A stretch of DNA of 64,000 bases from Pyxidicoccus trucidator (GTDB lineage: Bacteria; Myxococcota; Myxococcia; Myxococcales; Myxococcaceae): the NCBI RefSeq assembly GCF_010894435.1, contig NZ_JAAIXZ010000013.1, positions 1 to 64,000 of the forward strand, written 5' to 3'. Of the stretch, positions 9,475 through 17,646 are shown one piece after another. Below the pieces are notes generated by a model. It did no database searches, was not told the DNA's origin, and saw only the letters and a program-made list of their open reading frames with translations. Within the stretch, counting starts at the first letter, position 1. Each line of letters begins with the position of its first letter. Both the position numbers and the translations under genes were made by a program.

Positions 9475-9999
9475 CTACTCGATCTTCTCGGCCTGGGCCT
9501 TCAGCGCGGAGGCGGAGTCGGTGTCCACGCGCTGGATGAGCTCCCACTCCAGCTCCTCGTCGCGGTTGAAGTTGCCGGTGTCCGTGCGCGGGCCCGCCTC
9601 ATTGAGCTCGGTGGCGCGGCCGGTGGTGTTGTCGGCGCCGCGCGACTCGTTGGTGATGCGCTTCCAGTACTCCAGCGAGCACTGGCCGGGCCCCTTCTGG
9701 ATGCCGCGCACGAGGTAGGCCACGTAGGTGGTGCCCAGGGAGGAGGGAGCGCCCTCCATCTTGAACTCCGTCGAGGCCTCGAAGCCCTCCTTGCCGGCGC
9801 GGAAGGAGTAGCCCCGCTCCTTCAGCAGGGCGAGGGCCTGGGGCCACACCTCGGCGATGGGCTTGCGGTAGACGTGCTCGCGCGCCTTGTCATGGAGGAA
9901 GGCCTCCTTGCGGCGGCCGGCACAGCCGGAGGTGGTGAGGGAGACAGCGGCCAACAGGAGCAGCGCCGTGGCGCCGCGACGGGACAACGACAGGTTCAT
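9475..9999 (-). CDS. Lipoprotein of unknown function
   Basis: A 174-aa predicted lipoprotein: Arg-containing n-region, hydrophobic core (ATALLLLAAVSL) and a lipobox ending TSGC. The mature part has an alternating strand/helix pattern (EVWPQALALLKERGYSF, then a beta-rich stretch and an amphipathic C-terminal helix), like small outer-membrane lipoproteins with a one-domain alpha/beta fold. The ATG at 9999 is chosen because it puts the signal peptide at the N-terminus. No family is recognised. Confidence 0.75.
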   Translation of the reverse strand: MNLSLSRRGATALLLLAAVSLTTSGCAGRRKEAFLHDKAREHVYRKPIAEVWPQALALLKERGYSFRAGKEGFEASTEFKMEGAPSSLGTTYVAYLVRGIQKGPGQCSLEYWKRITNESRGADNTTGRATELNEAGPRTDTGNFNRDEELEWELIQRVDTDSASALKAQAEKIE

Positions 10000-10208
10000 T
10001 CTCAAGACTCCGCGGGAGTGTGAGGTGCCCAACCATCCCCCAACCCCAGGCCCGCCGCCAAGTGCCCCCCGGAATGGTTTCCTGGCGCAAGTGTCTGGAA
10101 CTCACGCTCGCCGTGTGGCCCCGGCGGTGGCTCCAGGCGTCGCGCGGGGCATGACGCTCGCCATTCCCGTGCCCGCCGGGCCCCCGTGAAGCATGATGCG
10201 GCCCAGCG

Positions 10209-10979
10209 ATGATTCCCATCAGCGACGACAACCCGACCCTGCGCACCCCGGTGGTGACGTACCTGCTGCTCGGCGCCATCCTCTTCACCTGGCTGGTCAT
10301 TCAAGGAGCGGGGTTCGATGCCCTCAAGCTCGCGGAGAGCGTGTGCACCTTCGGCATGGTGCCGCTGAAGCTGACCGGCCAGCTCGCCGCTGGCTCCATC
10401 CTGAAGATGGGGGACGGCCTCTCGTGCGGAATCGTTGACCCGACGCTGGACCGCCTCACCCCGCTCACCTCCATGTTCCTACATGGCGGGTGGATGCACC
10501 TCATCGGCAACTGCCTCTTCTTCTGGGTCTTCGGCAACAACGTCGAGGACAGCATGGGGCGCTTCCGCTTCCTCGTGTTCTACCTCGTGTGCGGGCTGGC
10601 CGCGGCGGGGGCGCACGTGCTGGTGGACCCTGCCTCGCCGTTTCCGGCGGTGGGGGCCTCGGGCGCCATCTCCGGCATCATGGGCGCCTACCTCGTGCTC
10701 TACCCGCGTGTGCGGGTGAACATGATTTTCATCCTCTTCATCTTCATCCAAATCATCCCGGTGCCCGCCTGGGCGGTGCTGCTGTGGTGGTTCGTGGTGC
10801 AGGTCATCAGCGGCCTGCCCCAGCTGACGGTGATGGAGCAGGTGTCCGAGGGCGTGGCCGTCTGGGCGCACGTCGGCGGCTTCGTGGCCGGGGTGGTGCT
10901 CATCAAGCTGTTCCGCAACCCGCGCCTCACCGAGCAGCGCACCTCGTGGCGGCACCGGCTGCACCCGGACCATCCGTGA
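10209..10979 (+). CDS. Rhomboid intramembrane serine protease
   Basis: A 256-aa polytopic membrane protein. The catalytic serine lies in GASGAISG (Ser151) and the catalytic histidine in AHVGGFVAG (His221). The conserved HxxxN before them is seen as HLIGN (Asn101), helping form the oxyanion hole. Six hydrophobic segments are visible, plus a cytoplasmic tail ending in basic residues. Rhomboids cut transmembrane helices within the membrane. Substrate is unknown and there is no operon partner. Confidence 0.92.
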   Translation: MIPISDDNPTLRTPVVTYLLLGAILFTWLVIQGAGFDALKLAESVCTFGMVPLKLTGQLAAGSILKMGDGLSCGIVDPTLDRLTPLTSMFLHGGWMHLIGNCLFFWVFGNNVEDSMGRFRFLVFYLVCGLAAAGAHVLVDPASPFPAVGASGAISGIMGAYLVLYPRVRVNMIFILFIFIQIIPVPAWAVLLWWFVVQVISGLPQLTVMEQVSEGVAVWAHVGGFVAGVVLIKLFRNPRLTEQRTSWRHRLHPDHP

Positions 10980-11237
10980 AGTAGGGGCAGGCTCCGGGGC
11001 ACGCCTCCAGAGCCCGTCTCCAGAGCCCGTCTCCAGAGCCCGTCCCAGGCGCCGCCTTCATTGCCTTGCATGCCCCGCGCCTGGAGCACCTGCTTCCAGG
11101 AGGGGGCCGTCGCAATGCCTTGCATGCCAGGGAATGGCCGAGCGGGAAGTCTTGGCCGCCACCGCCGGGTGCGCCAGAGTGCCGCCCGCGAGCCCCGGGA
11201 GCCGGGGCGGAAAACTCCCTGGCGGGTGCGAGGAAAG
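10980..11237. repeat. Intergenic repeats after the rhomboid gene
   Basis: No gene is supported here. Three perfect tandem copies of a 13-bp unit (CTCCAGAGCCCGT) occupy 11005-11043. Further right, two direct copies of TGCCTTGCATGCC (11062-11074 and 11116-11128) flank a hairpin (CCTGGA 11080-11085 / TCCAGG 11095-11100). The last 100 bp should hold the promoter of the amidohydrolase gene. Confidence 0.7.
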
Positions 11238-12929
11238 ATGCTGCGACGACTCGGTGGACTCTTCGGTGCGGTGCTCCTTCTGGCGGCCGTGGCCGGTTGC
11301 ACGAAGCGGGGCCCGGAGGCCGGTGGCGACGCTCCCCCCGCGGGCACCACGGTGTACGTGGCGAGCCGCGTGCGCACGCTGGACGCGGACCGCCCGGTGG
11401 TGGCGGCGCTCGCGGTGCGCGACGGCAAGGTGCTGGCCACGGGCTCGAAGGAGGAGGTGCTGGCCGCCGCGGGTGAGAATGCCCGCGTGGTGGACCTGGG
11501 CGACGCCACCGTGGTGCCGGGCCTCACCGACGCGCACGGCCACCTGTCGGGGCTGGGCAGCGGGCTGGTGACGGTGGACCTGGAGGGCGCGGCCACGAAG
11601 CAGGAGACGCTGGAGCGCGTCGTCTCGGCGCCCCAGACGGCGTACCAGGGCGAGTGGCTCATCGGCAGCGGGTGGGACCAGAACGACTGGCCGGAGAAGG
11701 CCTTCCCCTCGCGGGCGGACCTGGACGCGAAGCACCCGAAGACGCCCGTGGCGCTGAGCCGCGTGGACGGCCACGCGCTGTGGGTCAACAGCGAGGCCCT
11801 GCGGCGCGCGAAGATTACCCGCGACACGAAGGACCCCGCTGGCGGCCGAGTCCTCCGAGGCCCGGACGGCGAGCCCACCGGCATCCTCGTGGACAACGCC
11901 ATGGACCTGGTGTCCGCGGTGCTGCCGCTGCCCACGGACGCGCAGTTCGAGGCGCGGCTCGCCGCGGCGCTCGCCCGGAGCGCCCAGGCGGGGCTCACCG
12001 GCGTGCACGACGCGGGCATGGACCTGCGCACCTTCCGCCTCCTCCAGCGGTGGGACGGCGAGGGGAAGCTGACCCTGCGCATCTACGCCATGGCGGACGG
12101 GCTGACGGCGGACCGCGAGACGTACCTGAAGGAAGGTCCCTTCCAGGGGAAGCTGCTCACGATGCGCGCGGTGAAGCTCATGATGGATGGCGCGCTGGGC
12201 AGCCGGGGCGCGGCGCTGCACCAGGACTACAGCGACGAGCCGGGCCACAAGGGCCTGCTGGTGCTGACGCCCGAGGAGTACGAGCGGCGCGTGCGGGCCT
12301 TCATGTCGAAGGGCTTCCAGGTGTGCACGCACGCCATTGGCGACCGGGCCAACACGCTGGTGCTGGACGCGCTCACCCGCGCGGCCGAGGCCACCGGCTC
12401 GAAGGACGGCCGCCACCGCGTGGAGCACGCGCAGGTGATGCGGCTGGAGGACATCGACCGGCTGGGGAAGAGCGGCTTCATCGCCAGCGTGCAGCCCACC
12501 CACGCCACCAGCGACATGCCCTGGGCGGAGGCGCGCGTGGGCCCGGAGCGCATCCGCGGCGCGTACGCGTGGCAGCGGCTGAAGGCGTCCGGCGCGGTGC
12601 TCGCGCTGGGCAGCGACTTTCCGGTGGAGCGCCCGGACGTGCTCGGCGGACTGTACGCGGCGCGCACGCGGCAGGACGCGCGGGGCCAGCCCGAGGCCGG
12701 GTGGTACGCGGACCAGCGGCTCAGCGGCCAGGAGGCGCTGGAGGGCTTCACCGTGGGCGCCGCGTACGCGTCCTTCGCCGAGGGACAGCGCGGCCAGCTG
12801 AAGCCGGGCATGGACGCGGACTTCGTCGCCCTGTCGGTGGACCCGGTGGACGCTCCCGTCGCCGAGCTTCCCGGCGCGAAGGTGCGCCTGACGGTGGTGG
12901 CCGGCGCCGAGGTCTACCGCGCGCCGTGA
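11238..12929 (+). CDS. Lipoprotein amidohydrolase (Amidohydro_3, YtcJ-like)
   Basis: A 563-aa metal-dependent hydrolase exported as a lipoprotein (hydrophobic core GAVLLLAAVAGC, lipidated Cys around residue 18). Metal-binding and active-site motifs of the amidohydrolase superfamily are clear: GLTDAHGHLSG (first His pair), GVHDAG, KLMMDGALGSRGA, HAIGDRA, VEHAQV and GSDFPVE. The YtcJ-type branch acts on amide or related bonds of small molecules, but the substrate is unknown. The ATG at 11238 follows AGGAAAG; upstream in-frame ATGs lack a signal peptide. It likely works in the periplasm or on the outer membrane. Confidence 0.88.
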   Translation: MLRRLGGLFGAVLLLAAVAGCTKRGPEAGGDAPPAGTTVYVASRVRTLDADRPVVAALAVRDGKVLATGSKEEVLAAAGENARVVDLGDATVVPGLTDAHGHLSGLGSGLVTVDLEGAATKQETLERVVSAPQTAYQGEWLIGSGWDQNDWPEKAFPSRADLDAKHPKTPVALSRVDGHALWVNSEALRRAKITRDTKDPAGGRVLRGPDGEPTGILVDNAMDLVSAVLPLPTDAQFEARLAAALARSAQAGLTGVHDAGMDLRTFRLLQRWDGEGKLTLRIYAMADGLTADRETYLKEGPFQGKLLTMRAVKLMMDGALGSRGAALHQDYSDEPGHKGLLVLTPEEYERRVRAFMSKGFQVCTHAIGDRANTLVLDALTRAAEATGSKDGRHRVEHAQVMRLEDIDRLGKSGFIASVQPTHATSDMPWAEARVGPERIRGAYAWQRLKASGAVLALGSDFPVERPDVLGGLYAARTRQDARGQPEAGWYADQRLSGQEALEGFTVGAAYASFAEGQRGQLKPGMDADFVALSVDPVDAPVAELPGAKVRLTVVAGAEVYRAP

Positions 12930-13093
12930 GCCACCGGCCTGGCAAGTGTCAGCCCGGTGACAGCCGTGCCAACAGTGGGGGTTACACCCTGGATGAAGCG
13001 TTGTGCCTTGAATGCAGGGCTCGGGGTGTGGCACACGCGCGCCATCCTTCTGGACGCACGGCGTTCCGAGACCCACACCCCAGGAAGTGAGCG

Positions 13094-14320
13094 ATGCTTC
13101 GCGAGCGGTTCTATTCGTGGCTGATGCTGCCAGCGCTGCTGTGCGGCTGTGGCCCCACGCAGGAGAGGGACGAGACGACGCCCCTCGGTGAGAGCACGCG
13201 GCCGGTGCTGTATGCGCCCCCCGCGCCGACGAGCGGCAACGTGCTGGACAGCACGGCCTACATGGGCCGGGTGGAGCTGGGAAGCGCGGTGCAGACGCGC
13301 TTCACCACCAACCCCCAGTACCTGTCCTTCGGCTTCAGCGTGCGCGCGGGCGCACAGGTGAAGCTGGAAGTCACACACCTGGGCAGCAGCATGTACCTGG
13401 ACACGGGCCTGTTCGTTTACGGGCCGCGCCAGGCGAACGGCAGCTACGGCACCGTGGCGCTGGCACAGGACGACGACGCGGGCTACGGCCAGCTCAGCAA
13501 GGTGTCCTCGCTGGCGCTGGCGCAGGGCGGCGACTACCTGGTGGTGGCGAGCACCGGCACCGGCGCGGGCAAGCAGTTCCGCCTGCAGTTGGACTGCCTC
13601 AACGGCGTGTGCGCGCCCCAGGTGGACCCGGCGCTGTACGCCACGTGCGACCTGGGCGTGGCCACCAACATCGAGGAGTGTGTCGAGGGCACCGTGGAGG
13701 AGTACGGCGTGTCCGTCGCGAACGCGTACGACACCTGCACCGGCCCGGATGACGCGCATGCCTTCTACCGGGAGGCCTGCCACGGCGGCGGCGCGGCCCC
13801 CGCGTGGTGCCAGGGCGGAGAGACGCAGTTCACCCAGCGCATGTGGCCGGTGTGCCAGGACTTCTACCAGCACTACTACGGCCTCTATTCGCTGACGCTG
13901 TCGTCCCTGCCGGTGCCCACGCGCTCGCAGGCGGACGTGGACGCGGCGAACCTCCAGTGCGGCAACTGGTGCACCAGCGCGCTGGAGACGTTCACCTTCC
14001 CGTGGACGTCCACGGCGGCGCCGAGGCTGGACAAGGTGGCCGAGGCGTACTTCGCGCTGGGGCAGCCCGCCTACCCCTTCGAGTACGTGGGCGAGCTGAC
14101 CTGGGCGCAGTTCGCGGACGAGGCCTCCATGTTCTGGAACTCCCTGCCCCCGGACCTCATGGCGGAGCTGGGCAACGGCACGGAGACGGTGCGCGTCGCC
14201 CACTACCACTTCGAGTACATGCAGGCCCCGAGCGCGATGGAGTGGAACGACCTCTACGTCGTCCTCTTCCCCCAGTCCCACCGCGTGGCGGTGTTCCACA
14301 AGACGTTCTGGGAAATCTGA
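13094..14320 (+). CDS. Lipoprotein of unknown function, Cys-rich
   Basis: A 408-aa predicted lipoprotein (signal peptide ending LLCGC). The first half of the mature protein looks like a beta-sandwich of the PPC/adhesin type (LSFGFSVRAGAQVKLEVTHLGSSMYLDTGLFVYGPR ... GGDYLVVASTGTGAGKQFRLQLDC). The second half has about ten cysteines with Tyr/Phe-rich helices and no family I recognise. ATG 13094 is preceded by AGGAAG. It is followed by a strong hairpin shared with the convergent C45 gene. Confidence 0.75.
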   Translation: MLRERFYSWLMLPALLCGCGPTQERDETTPLGESTRPVLYAPPAPTSGNVLDSTAYMGRVELGSAVQTRFTTNPQYLSFGFSVRAGAQVKLEVTHLGSSMYLDTGLFVYGPRQANGSYGTVALAQDDDAGYGQLSKVSSLALAQGGDYLVVASTGTGAGKQFRLQLDCLNGVCAPQVDPALYATCDLGVATNIEECVEGTVEEYGVSVANAYDTCTGPDDAHAFYREACHGGGAAPAWCQGGETQFTQRMWPVCQDFYQHYYGLYSLTLSSLPVPTRSQADVDAANLQCGNWCTSALETFTFPWTSTAAPRLDKVAEAYFALGQPAYPFEYVGELTWAQFADEASMFWNSLPPDLMAELGNGTETVRVAHYHFEYMQAPSAMEWNDLYVVLFPQSHRVAVFHKTFWEI

Positions 14321-14341
14321 GCGACGCGTCCAGCGCGCCGC

Positions 14342-14378
14342 CGACGCCGGTGTCCTCCATGCGAGGGCACCGGCGTCG
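14342..14378. terminator. Bidirectional terminator hairpin
   Basis: CGACGCCGGTGTCC (14342-14355) and GGGCACCGGCGTCG (14365-14378) pair over 14 bp with one G-U, loop of 9 nt, followed by TCGTTT on the plus strand. It lies between two convergent genes (stops at 14320 and 14384), so it can end both transcripts. Confidence 0.7.
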
Positions 14379-14383
14379 TCGTT

Positions 14384-15436
14384 TCAGGGGGCCGGCGCTC
14401 CGCCGTGGAGCTGGTGCGACGTCCACGTGCCGTGGGCAGGCTCGCCCCAGCACACCCGCACCTCACCCGAGTCCGTGTCCGCCACGAAGCCGGCGATGGT
14501 GCGCTCCCGGCAGATGCTGTCCGGGAACCCCTGCCGGTCCGCGAGGATGCTCCGCACACCGTCCAGGTCCAGCCCCGGACGCGCCAGGCGCTTCCCCGCC
14601 GCGTAGCGCGGCAGGGAGTCCGCCTGCGGGACACCCGCCGCCTTCGCCAGCACCGGGTCCAGGAAGTGATTGGCGTGGACCCAGGCGCCTTCGCGCGTGG
14701 CGTCGGTGATGGCCATGCGCGTGGAGGTCAGCTCCACGTTGACCACCCTGCCCCCTTGCGCGAGCACGCAGTTGCCGCTGCCCCCACGCGGCGTGGCGGC
14801 GAGGAAGTCCAGCGCGGCGTCGATGGACGGCGCGTCCAGCAGCGCCCGCGTCACGAAGTCCATGGGCAGCCCCTGCCCGGCGTCCGGGTCCGGCAGGTAG
14901 TCCATCAGCACCGCCAGCCCCCGCCCGTTCAGCGACGCGGAGCAGCCCGGGAGCGCGTACACGTAGCACAGCGACAGGAAGCGGCCGGGCCGCCTCGCAT
15001 CCGTCACCGTGGCGTCGAGCAGGAACACCTCCTCCGCCACCGGCACCAGCGAGTCCTCCGTGTGGCCTACGAGGATGCCGCCTCGCGGCCCGCGCACGGC
15101 CAGGCTGGTGCAGCCGTGCGCCGCGGAGGGAGCGGGCGGCAGCCCCGCGCTGCTCAGGTACGAGAGCACCTCCAGCGGCACGTCCGCCGCCCGGGCCCAC
15201 GCGCGAAGCTCCGCGAGGTACTCCGGCGTCCACCGCTCGGCGGCATCCAGCGCGGGGGCGATGCGCTCGCGCAGCACCGCCTCATCGATTCCCTCGCGGG
15301 CCAGCCCTTCCAGCGCCGTCCGGGCGCTGACCTGGATGCGCTCGCGGAAGGCACGGCCCACCGCCGCGCCCAAAGCGTCATGGCCACCGGCGACGCGGAG
15401 CACCGGCAGCGTGGCGCCTTCTGGAACACGGGCCAT
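14384..15436 (-). CDS. C45-type autoproteolytic acyltransferase/hydrolase
   Basis: A 350-aa Ntn-hydrolase like the isopenicillin-N acyltransferase (peptidase C45) family. The nucleophile is expected at Cys109 in AHGCTSLAVRG, where self-cleavage would expose the catalytic Cys. GHTEDS, a GNCVLA strand and VHANHF further on fit the Ntn fold. No export signal is present. The family cleaves or forms amide bonds on small acylated compounds. It lies downstream of the DUF4139 gene on the same strand, with a 92-bp intervening segment that repeats its own first 63 bp. Confidence 0.8.
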   Translation of the reverse strand: MARVPEGATLPVLRVAGGHDALGAAVGRAFRERIQVSARTALEGLAREGIDEAVLRERIAPALDAAERWTPEYLAELRAWARAADVPLEVLSYLSSAGLPPAPSAAHGCTSLAVRGPRGGILVGHTEDSLVPVAEEVFLLDATVTDARRPGRFLSLCYVYALPGCSASLNGRGLAVLMDYLPDPDAGQGLPMDFVTRALLDAPSIDAALDFLAATPRGGSGNCVLAQGGRVVNVELTSTRMAITDATREGAWVHANHFLDPVLAKAAGVPQADSLPRYAAGKRLARPGLDLDGVRSILADRQGFPDSICRERTIAGFVADTDSGEVRVCWGEPAHGTWTSHQLHGGAPAP

Positions 15437-15438
15437 GG

Positions 15439-15528
15439 TTACACCCCTCCCGAGCAGCTCGGGGCCAGGTCATGGCCACCGACGACGCGGAGCACCGGCA
15501 ACGTAGCGCCTTCCGGAACACGGGCCAT
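15439..15528 (-). pseudogene. Broken duplicate of the C45 gene 5' end
   Basis: A 29-codon reading frame whose first 20 residues repeat the N-terminus of the C45 protein (MARVPEGATLPVLRV then V for A, GGHD), then nine unrelated residues and TAA two bases before the real ATG at 15436. The duplicated DNA is 63 bp (15469-15531 versus 15377-15439), offset 92 bp, with four differences, three of them silent. It starts four bases after the DUF4139 stop. It may be an expressed leader peptide or a relic. Confidence 0.75.
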
Positions 15529-15531
15529 GGT

Positions 15532-17544
15532 CTACAGCTCCGCCGTGTAGGTCAGGGCCTGGACACGGCGGTTGAGTTGCTCCTGCGCCGCCTGCCGCTC
15601 CTTCGCCACCCGCTCCAGCTCGCGGCCGATGACCTCCAGCCGGTCCTCCTGCTCGTTCAGCTTGGCCACGAAGCGCTCCGCCAGCTCACGCTGGGACGCG
15701 CCGCTCTTCAGCGACTCGATATTGGAGCGGATGCGCTCCTGGTCCGTGAAGAGCTGGGAGCGCTCCGTCGACAGGCGCTGCTCTTCCTGGGCCAGCGCCG
15801 TCACCCGCTCGCGGATTTCCACCACCTCGCGCAGCGCGTCCGCCACCTGCCGGTCGATGTAGCGCGAGGACACGAAGTACGTCACCTCGTCCAGCCCCAC
15901 GTTGGAGATGAGGTACTGGCGCTGACCGCGCGTGCGCTCGACCACCACCAGCTCGTCCTGGGCGGTGGGCGCCAGCTCCCGCTTGAAGCGCCAGAAGCCT
16001 TCCGTCGTCTCCGCGGGCTCCGGCGCATCCTTCATCAGCTCCCAGCCCGTGCGCGGGTGCTCCACGTAGAGCACCTGCGGCCGCGTCGCCTTGTTGCGCA
16101 CGAGGTACTTCGTCTTGCGCACGTGGAAGTACTCCACCACCAGCGTGCCCCGGCTCACCACCGTGCGGAACACCGGCCCGTCCTCCGCCCGGTCCTCCAC
16201 CGACACCACGCACCCCAGCTCCACCGCGTACGGCACGAAGCGCTTGTCGCTGGGCTTCATCGTGTCCAGCATCGCCTCGCCCACGTAGCGCTCGTCCTCG
16301 GACACCGTCACCGGGCCGCCCTCCAGCGTCAGCCCCGTGGTGTTCTTCAGCTCGATGCACGCCATCGGGTTCTTCTCGCGCGTGCTCCGGTTGTAGAGGA
16401 GCACCCGCCGGCCCTCGAAGGGCTTGTGCAGGATGGGCACCAGCGCGCTCTGGTTGCGGTGCACCGTCACCGGCCGGTCCACGCCGTACTCGAAGAGGTC
16501 GCCCACCTCCTTCGTCAGCGTCGTCACCGCCACGCTCTGCTCCATGGCGTCGCGCAGCCGGGGGCCGCCGCCGCCCGCCCCTCCCACGAGCGCCCTCTCC
16601 TTCTCCGCCCGGGCCCTCCGGGGGCCTCCCGGGGCGGCCATGGCCGGCGCGGGAGCCGGCGGCCCCGCAACGGCCACCGCGCCCTCCATCATCCTGTCCG
16701 CGCCGCCGAAGCTCTCCTCCGGAATCACCGGCGCGGCGGCCGCCTCCGTCCGCACCTCCACCACCGGCCGCTTCATGTAGCGGGGGTTGTAGAGGTCGTG
16801 CACGAAGGACACCGGCAGCCCGGCGATGAGCGACAGCCGCACGTCCACCCAGTCCTCGTCACCGGTGTTGTCCACCAGCGCCCAGCCCTGCAGCAGCGGC
16901 GCCTCGCCCTCGTCCAGGAGGATGCGGTAGCTCGTCTTCCATACCGGCGACTCCAGCACGTAGCTGACGAACAGCTCGCGCTCGCCCTGGCCCGCCGTGA
17001 GGATGGCCATCCGCTTGCTGTCCTTCTTGTACGAGGACAGCACCGTGGCCAGGTAGAACTCCAGGTCCTTGCGCACCGCCTCGTCCAGGAACTCCAGCTC
17101 GGAGATTTCCAGCACGTCGAAGGTGCGCAGCGAGCCGCCCACCAGCAGCGACAGGAAGGGGCGCACCACGCTCGTGTCCCCCGCCGCCACCGCCAGCGAG
17201 TCCAGGCCGATGATGGCGCCCTCCACCTGGCCGCCGCCCACGCGAGCCCGCACCCGCGCGCCCTTTATCTGCCCCAGCAGCGCCGTGAGGCTGCCATCCG
17301 CCGGAATGCGGATGGTGGCCTCCGACAGCAATTGCTCCAGCGGCTTCGTGGAGTCGTAGCTCACCGCCGACACCGAGCCGCCCGACAAGTCGAGCACCGT
17401 CAGGGACTTCAGCACGTCGTTCATGTCGCGCGCCTTGAAGTCCAGGTTCAGCGTTTCGTTGCCACTGACCTTTCCGCGGCGCTCGAAGTAGCCGACTCCA
17501 TGCTTGTAGAGGACGACGCGGCGGATGGGCAGGTTCGTGGGCAT
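15532..17544 (-). CDS. DUF4139 domain protein (MuiA-like)
   Basis: A 670-aa protein resembling the DUF4139/mucoidy-inhibitor family. The N-terminal domain has MPTNLPIRRVVLYKHGVGYFERRG and an LDFKARDMNDVLKSLTVLD segment. DUF4139 proper follows (VWKTSYRILLDEGEAPLLQGWALVDNTGDEDWVDVRLSLIAG, about residues 215-257). A Pro/Gly/Ala-rich spacer, a beta-rich section, and a long C-terminal coiled coil (about residues 575-665) complete it. No signal peptide is seen. Function in the family is unknown, possibly envelope-related. It heads an apparent operon with the C45 gene. Confidence 0.8.
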   Translation of the reverse strand: MPTNLPIRRVVLYKHGVGYFERRGKVSGNETLNLDFKARDMNDVLKSLTVLDLSGGSVSAVSYDSTKPLEQLLSEATIRIPADGSLTALLGQIKGARVRARVGGGQVEGAIIGLDSLAVAAGDTSVVRPFLSLLVGGSLRTFDVLEISELEFLDEAVRKDLEFYLATVLSSYKKDSKRMAILTAGQGERELFVSYVLESPVWKTSYRILLDEGEAPLLQGWALVDNTGDEDWVDVRLSLIAGLPVSFVHDLYNPRYMKRPVVEVRTEAAAAPVIPEESFGGADRMMEGAVAVAGPPAPAPAMAAPGGPRRARAEKERALVGGAGGGGPRLRDAMEQSVAVTTLTKEVGDLFEYGVDRPVTVHRNQSALVPILHKPFEGRRVLLYNRSTREKNPMACIELKNTTGLTLEGGPVTVSEDERYVGEAMLDTMKPSDKRFVPYAVELGCVVSVEDRAEDGPVFRTVVSRGTLVVEYFHVRKTKYLVRNKATRPQVLYVEHPRTGWELMKDAPEPAETTEGFWRFKRELAPTAQDELVVVERTRGQRQYLISNVGLDEVTYFVSSRYIDRQVADALREVVEIRERVTALAQEEQRLSTERSQLFTDQERIRSNIESLKSGASQRELAERFVAKLNEQEDRLEVIGRELERVAKERQAAQEQLNRRVQALTYTAEL

Positions 17545-17646
17545 GAGGCGCGAAACTCCAGGAAAGTTGGGAACGGCCAGCCCCCCCGGTGTATCAAGCC
17601 CCGCCAGGGGTCGCGCAATGCCGGCCCCCTCACGAGGTCGCCCCGA

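Noticed and set aside
13035-13060. TGGCACACGCGCGCC as a sigma-54 promoter for the lipoprotein at 13094
   Set aside because: GG and GC are nine bases apart instead of ten, so the core spacing is wrong.
15532-17544. Fusion of the DUF4139 gene and C45 gene through the repeated segment
   Set aside because: The DUF4139 frame ends in a clear stop at 15532 before the repeat, and the C45 protein starts with its own ATG.
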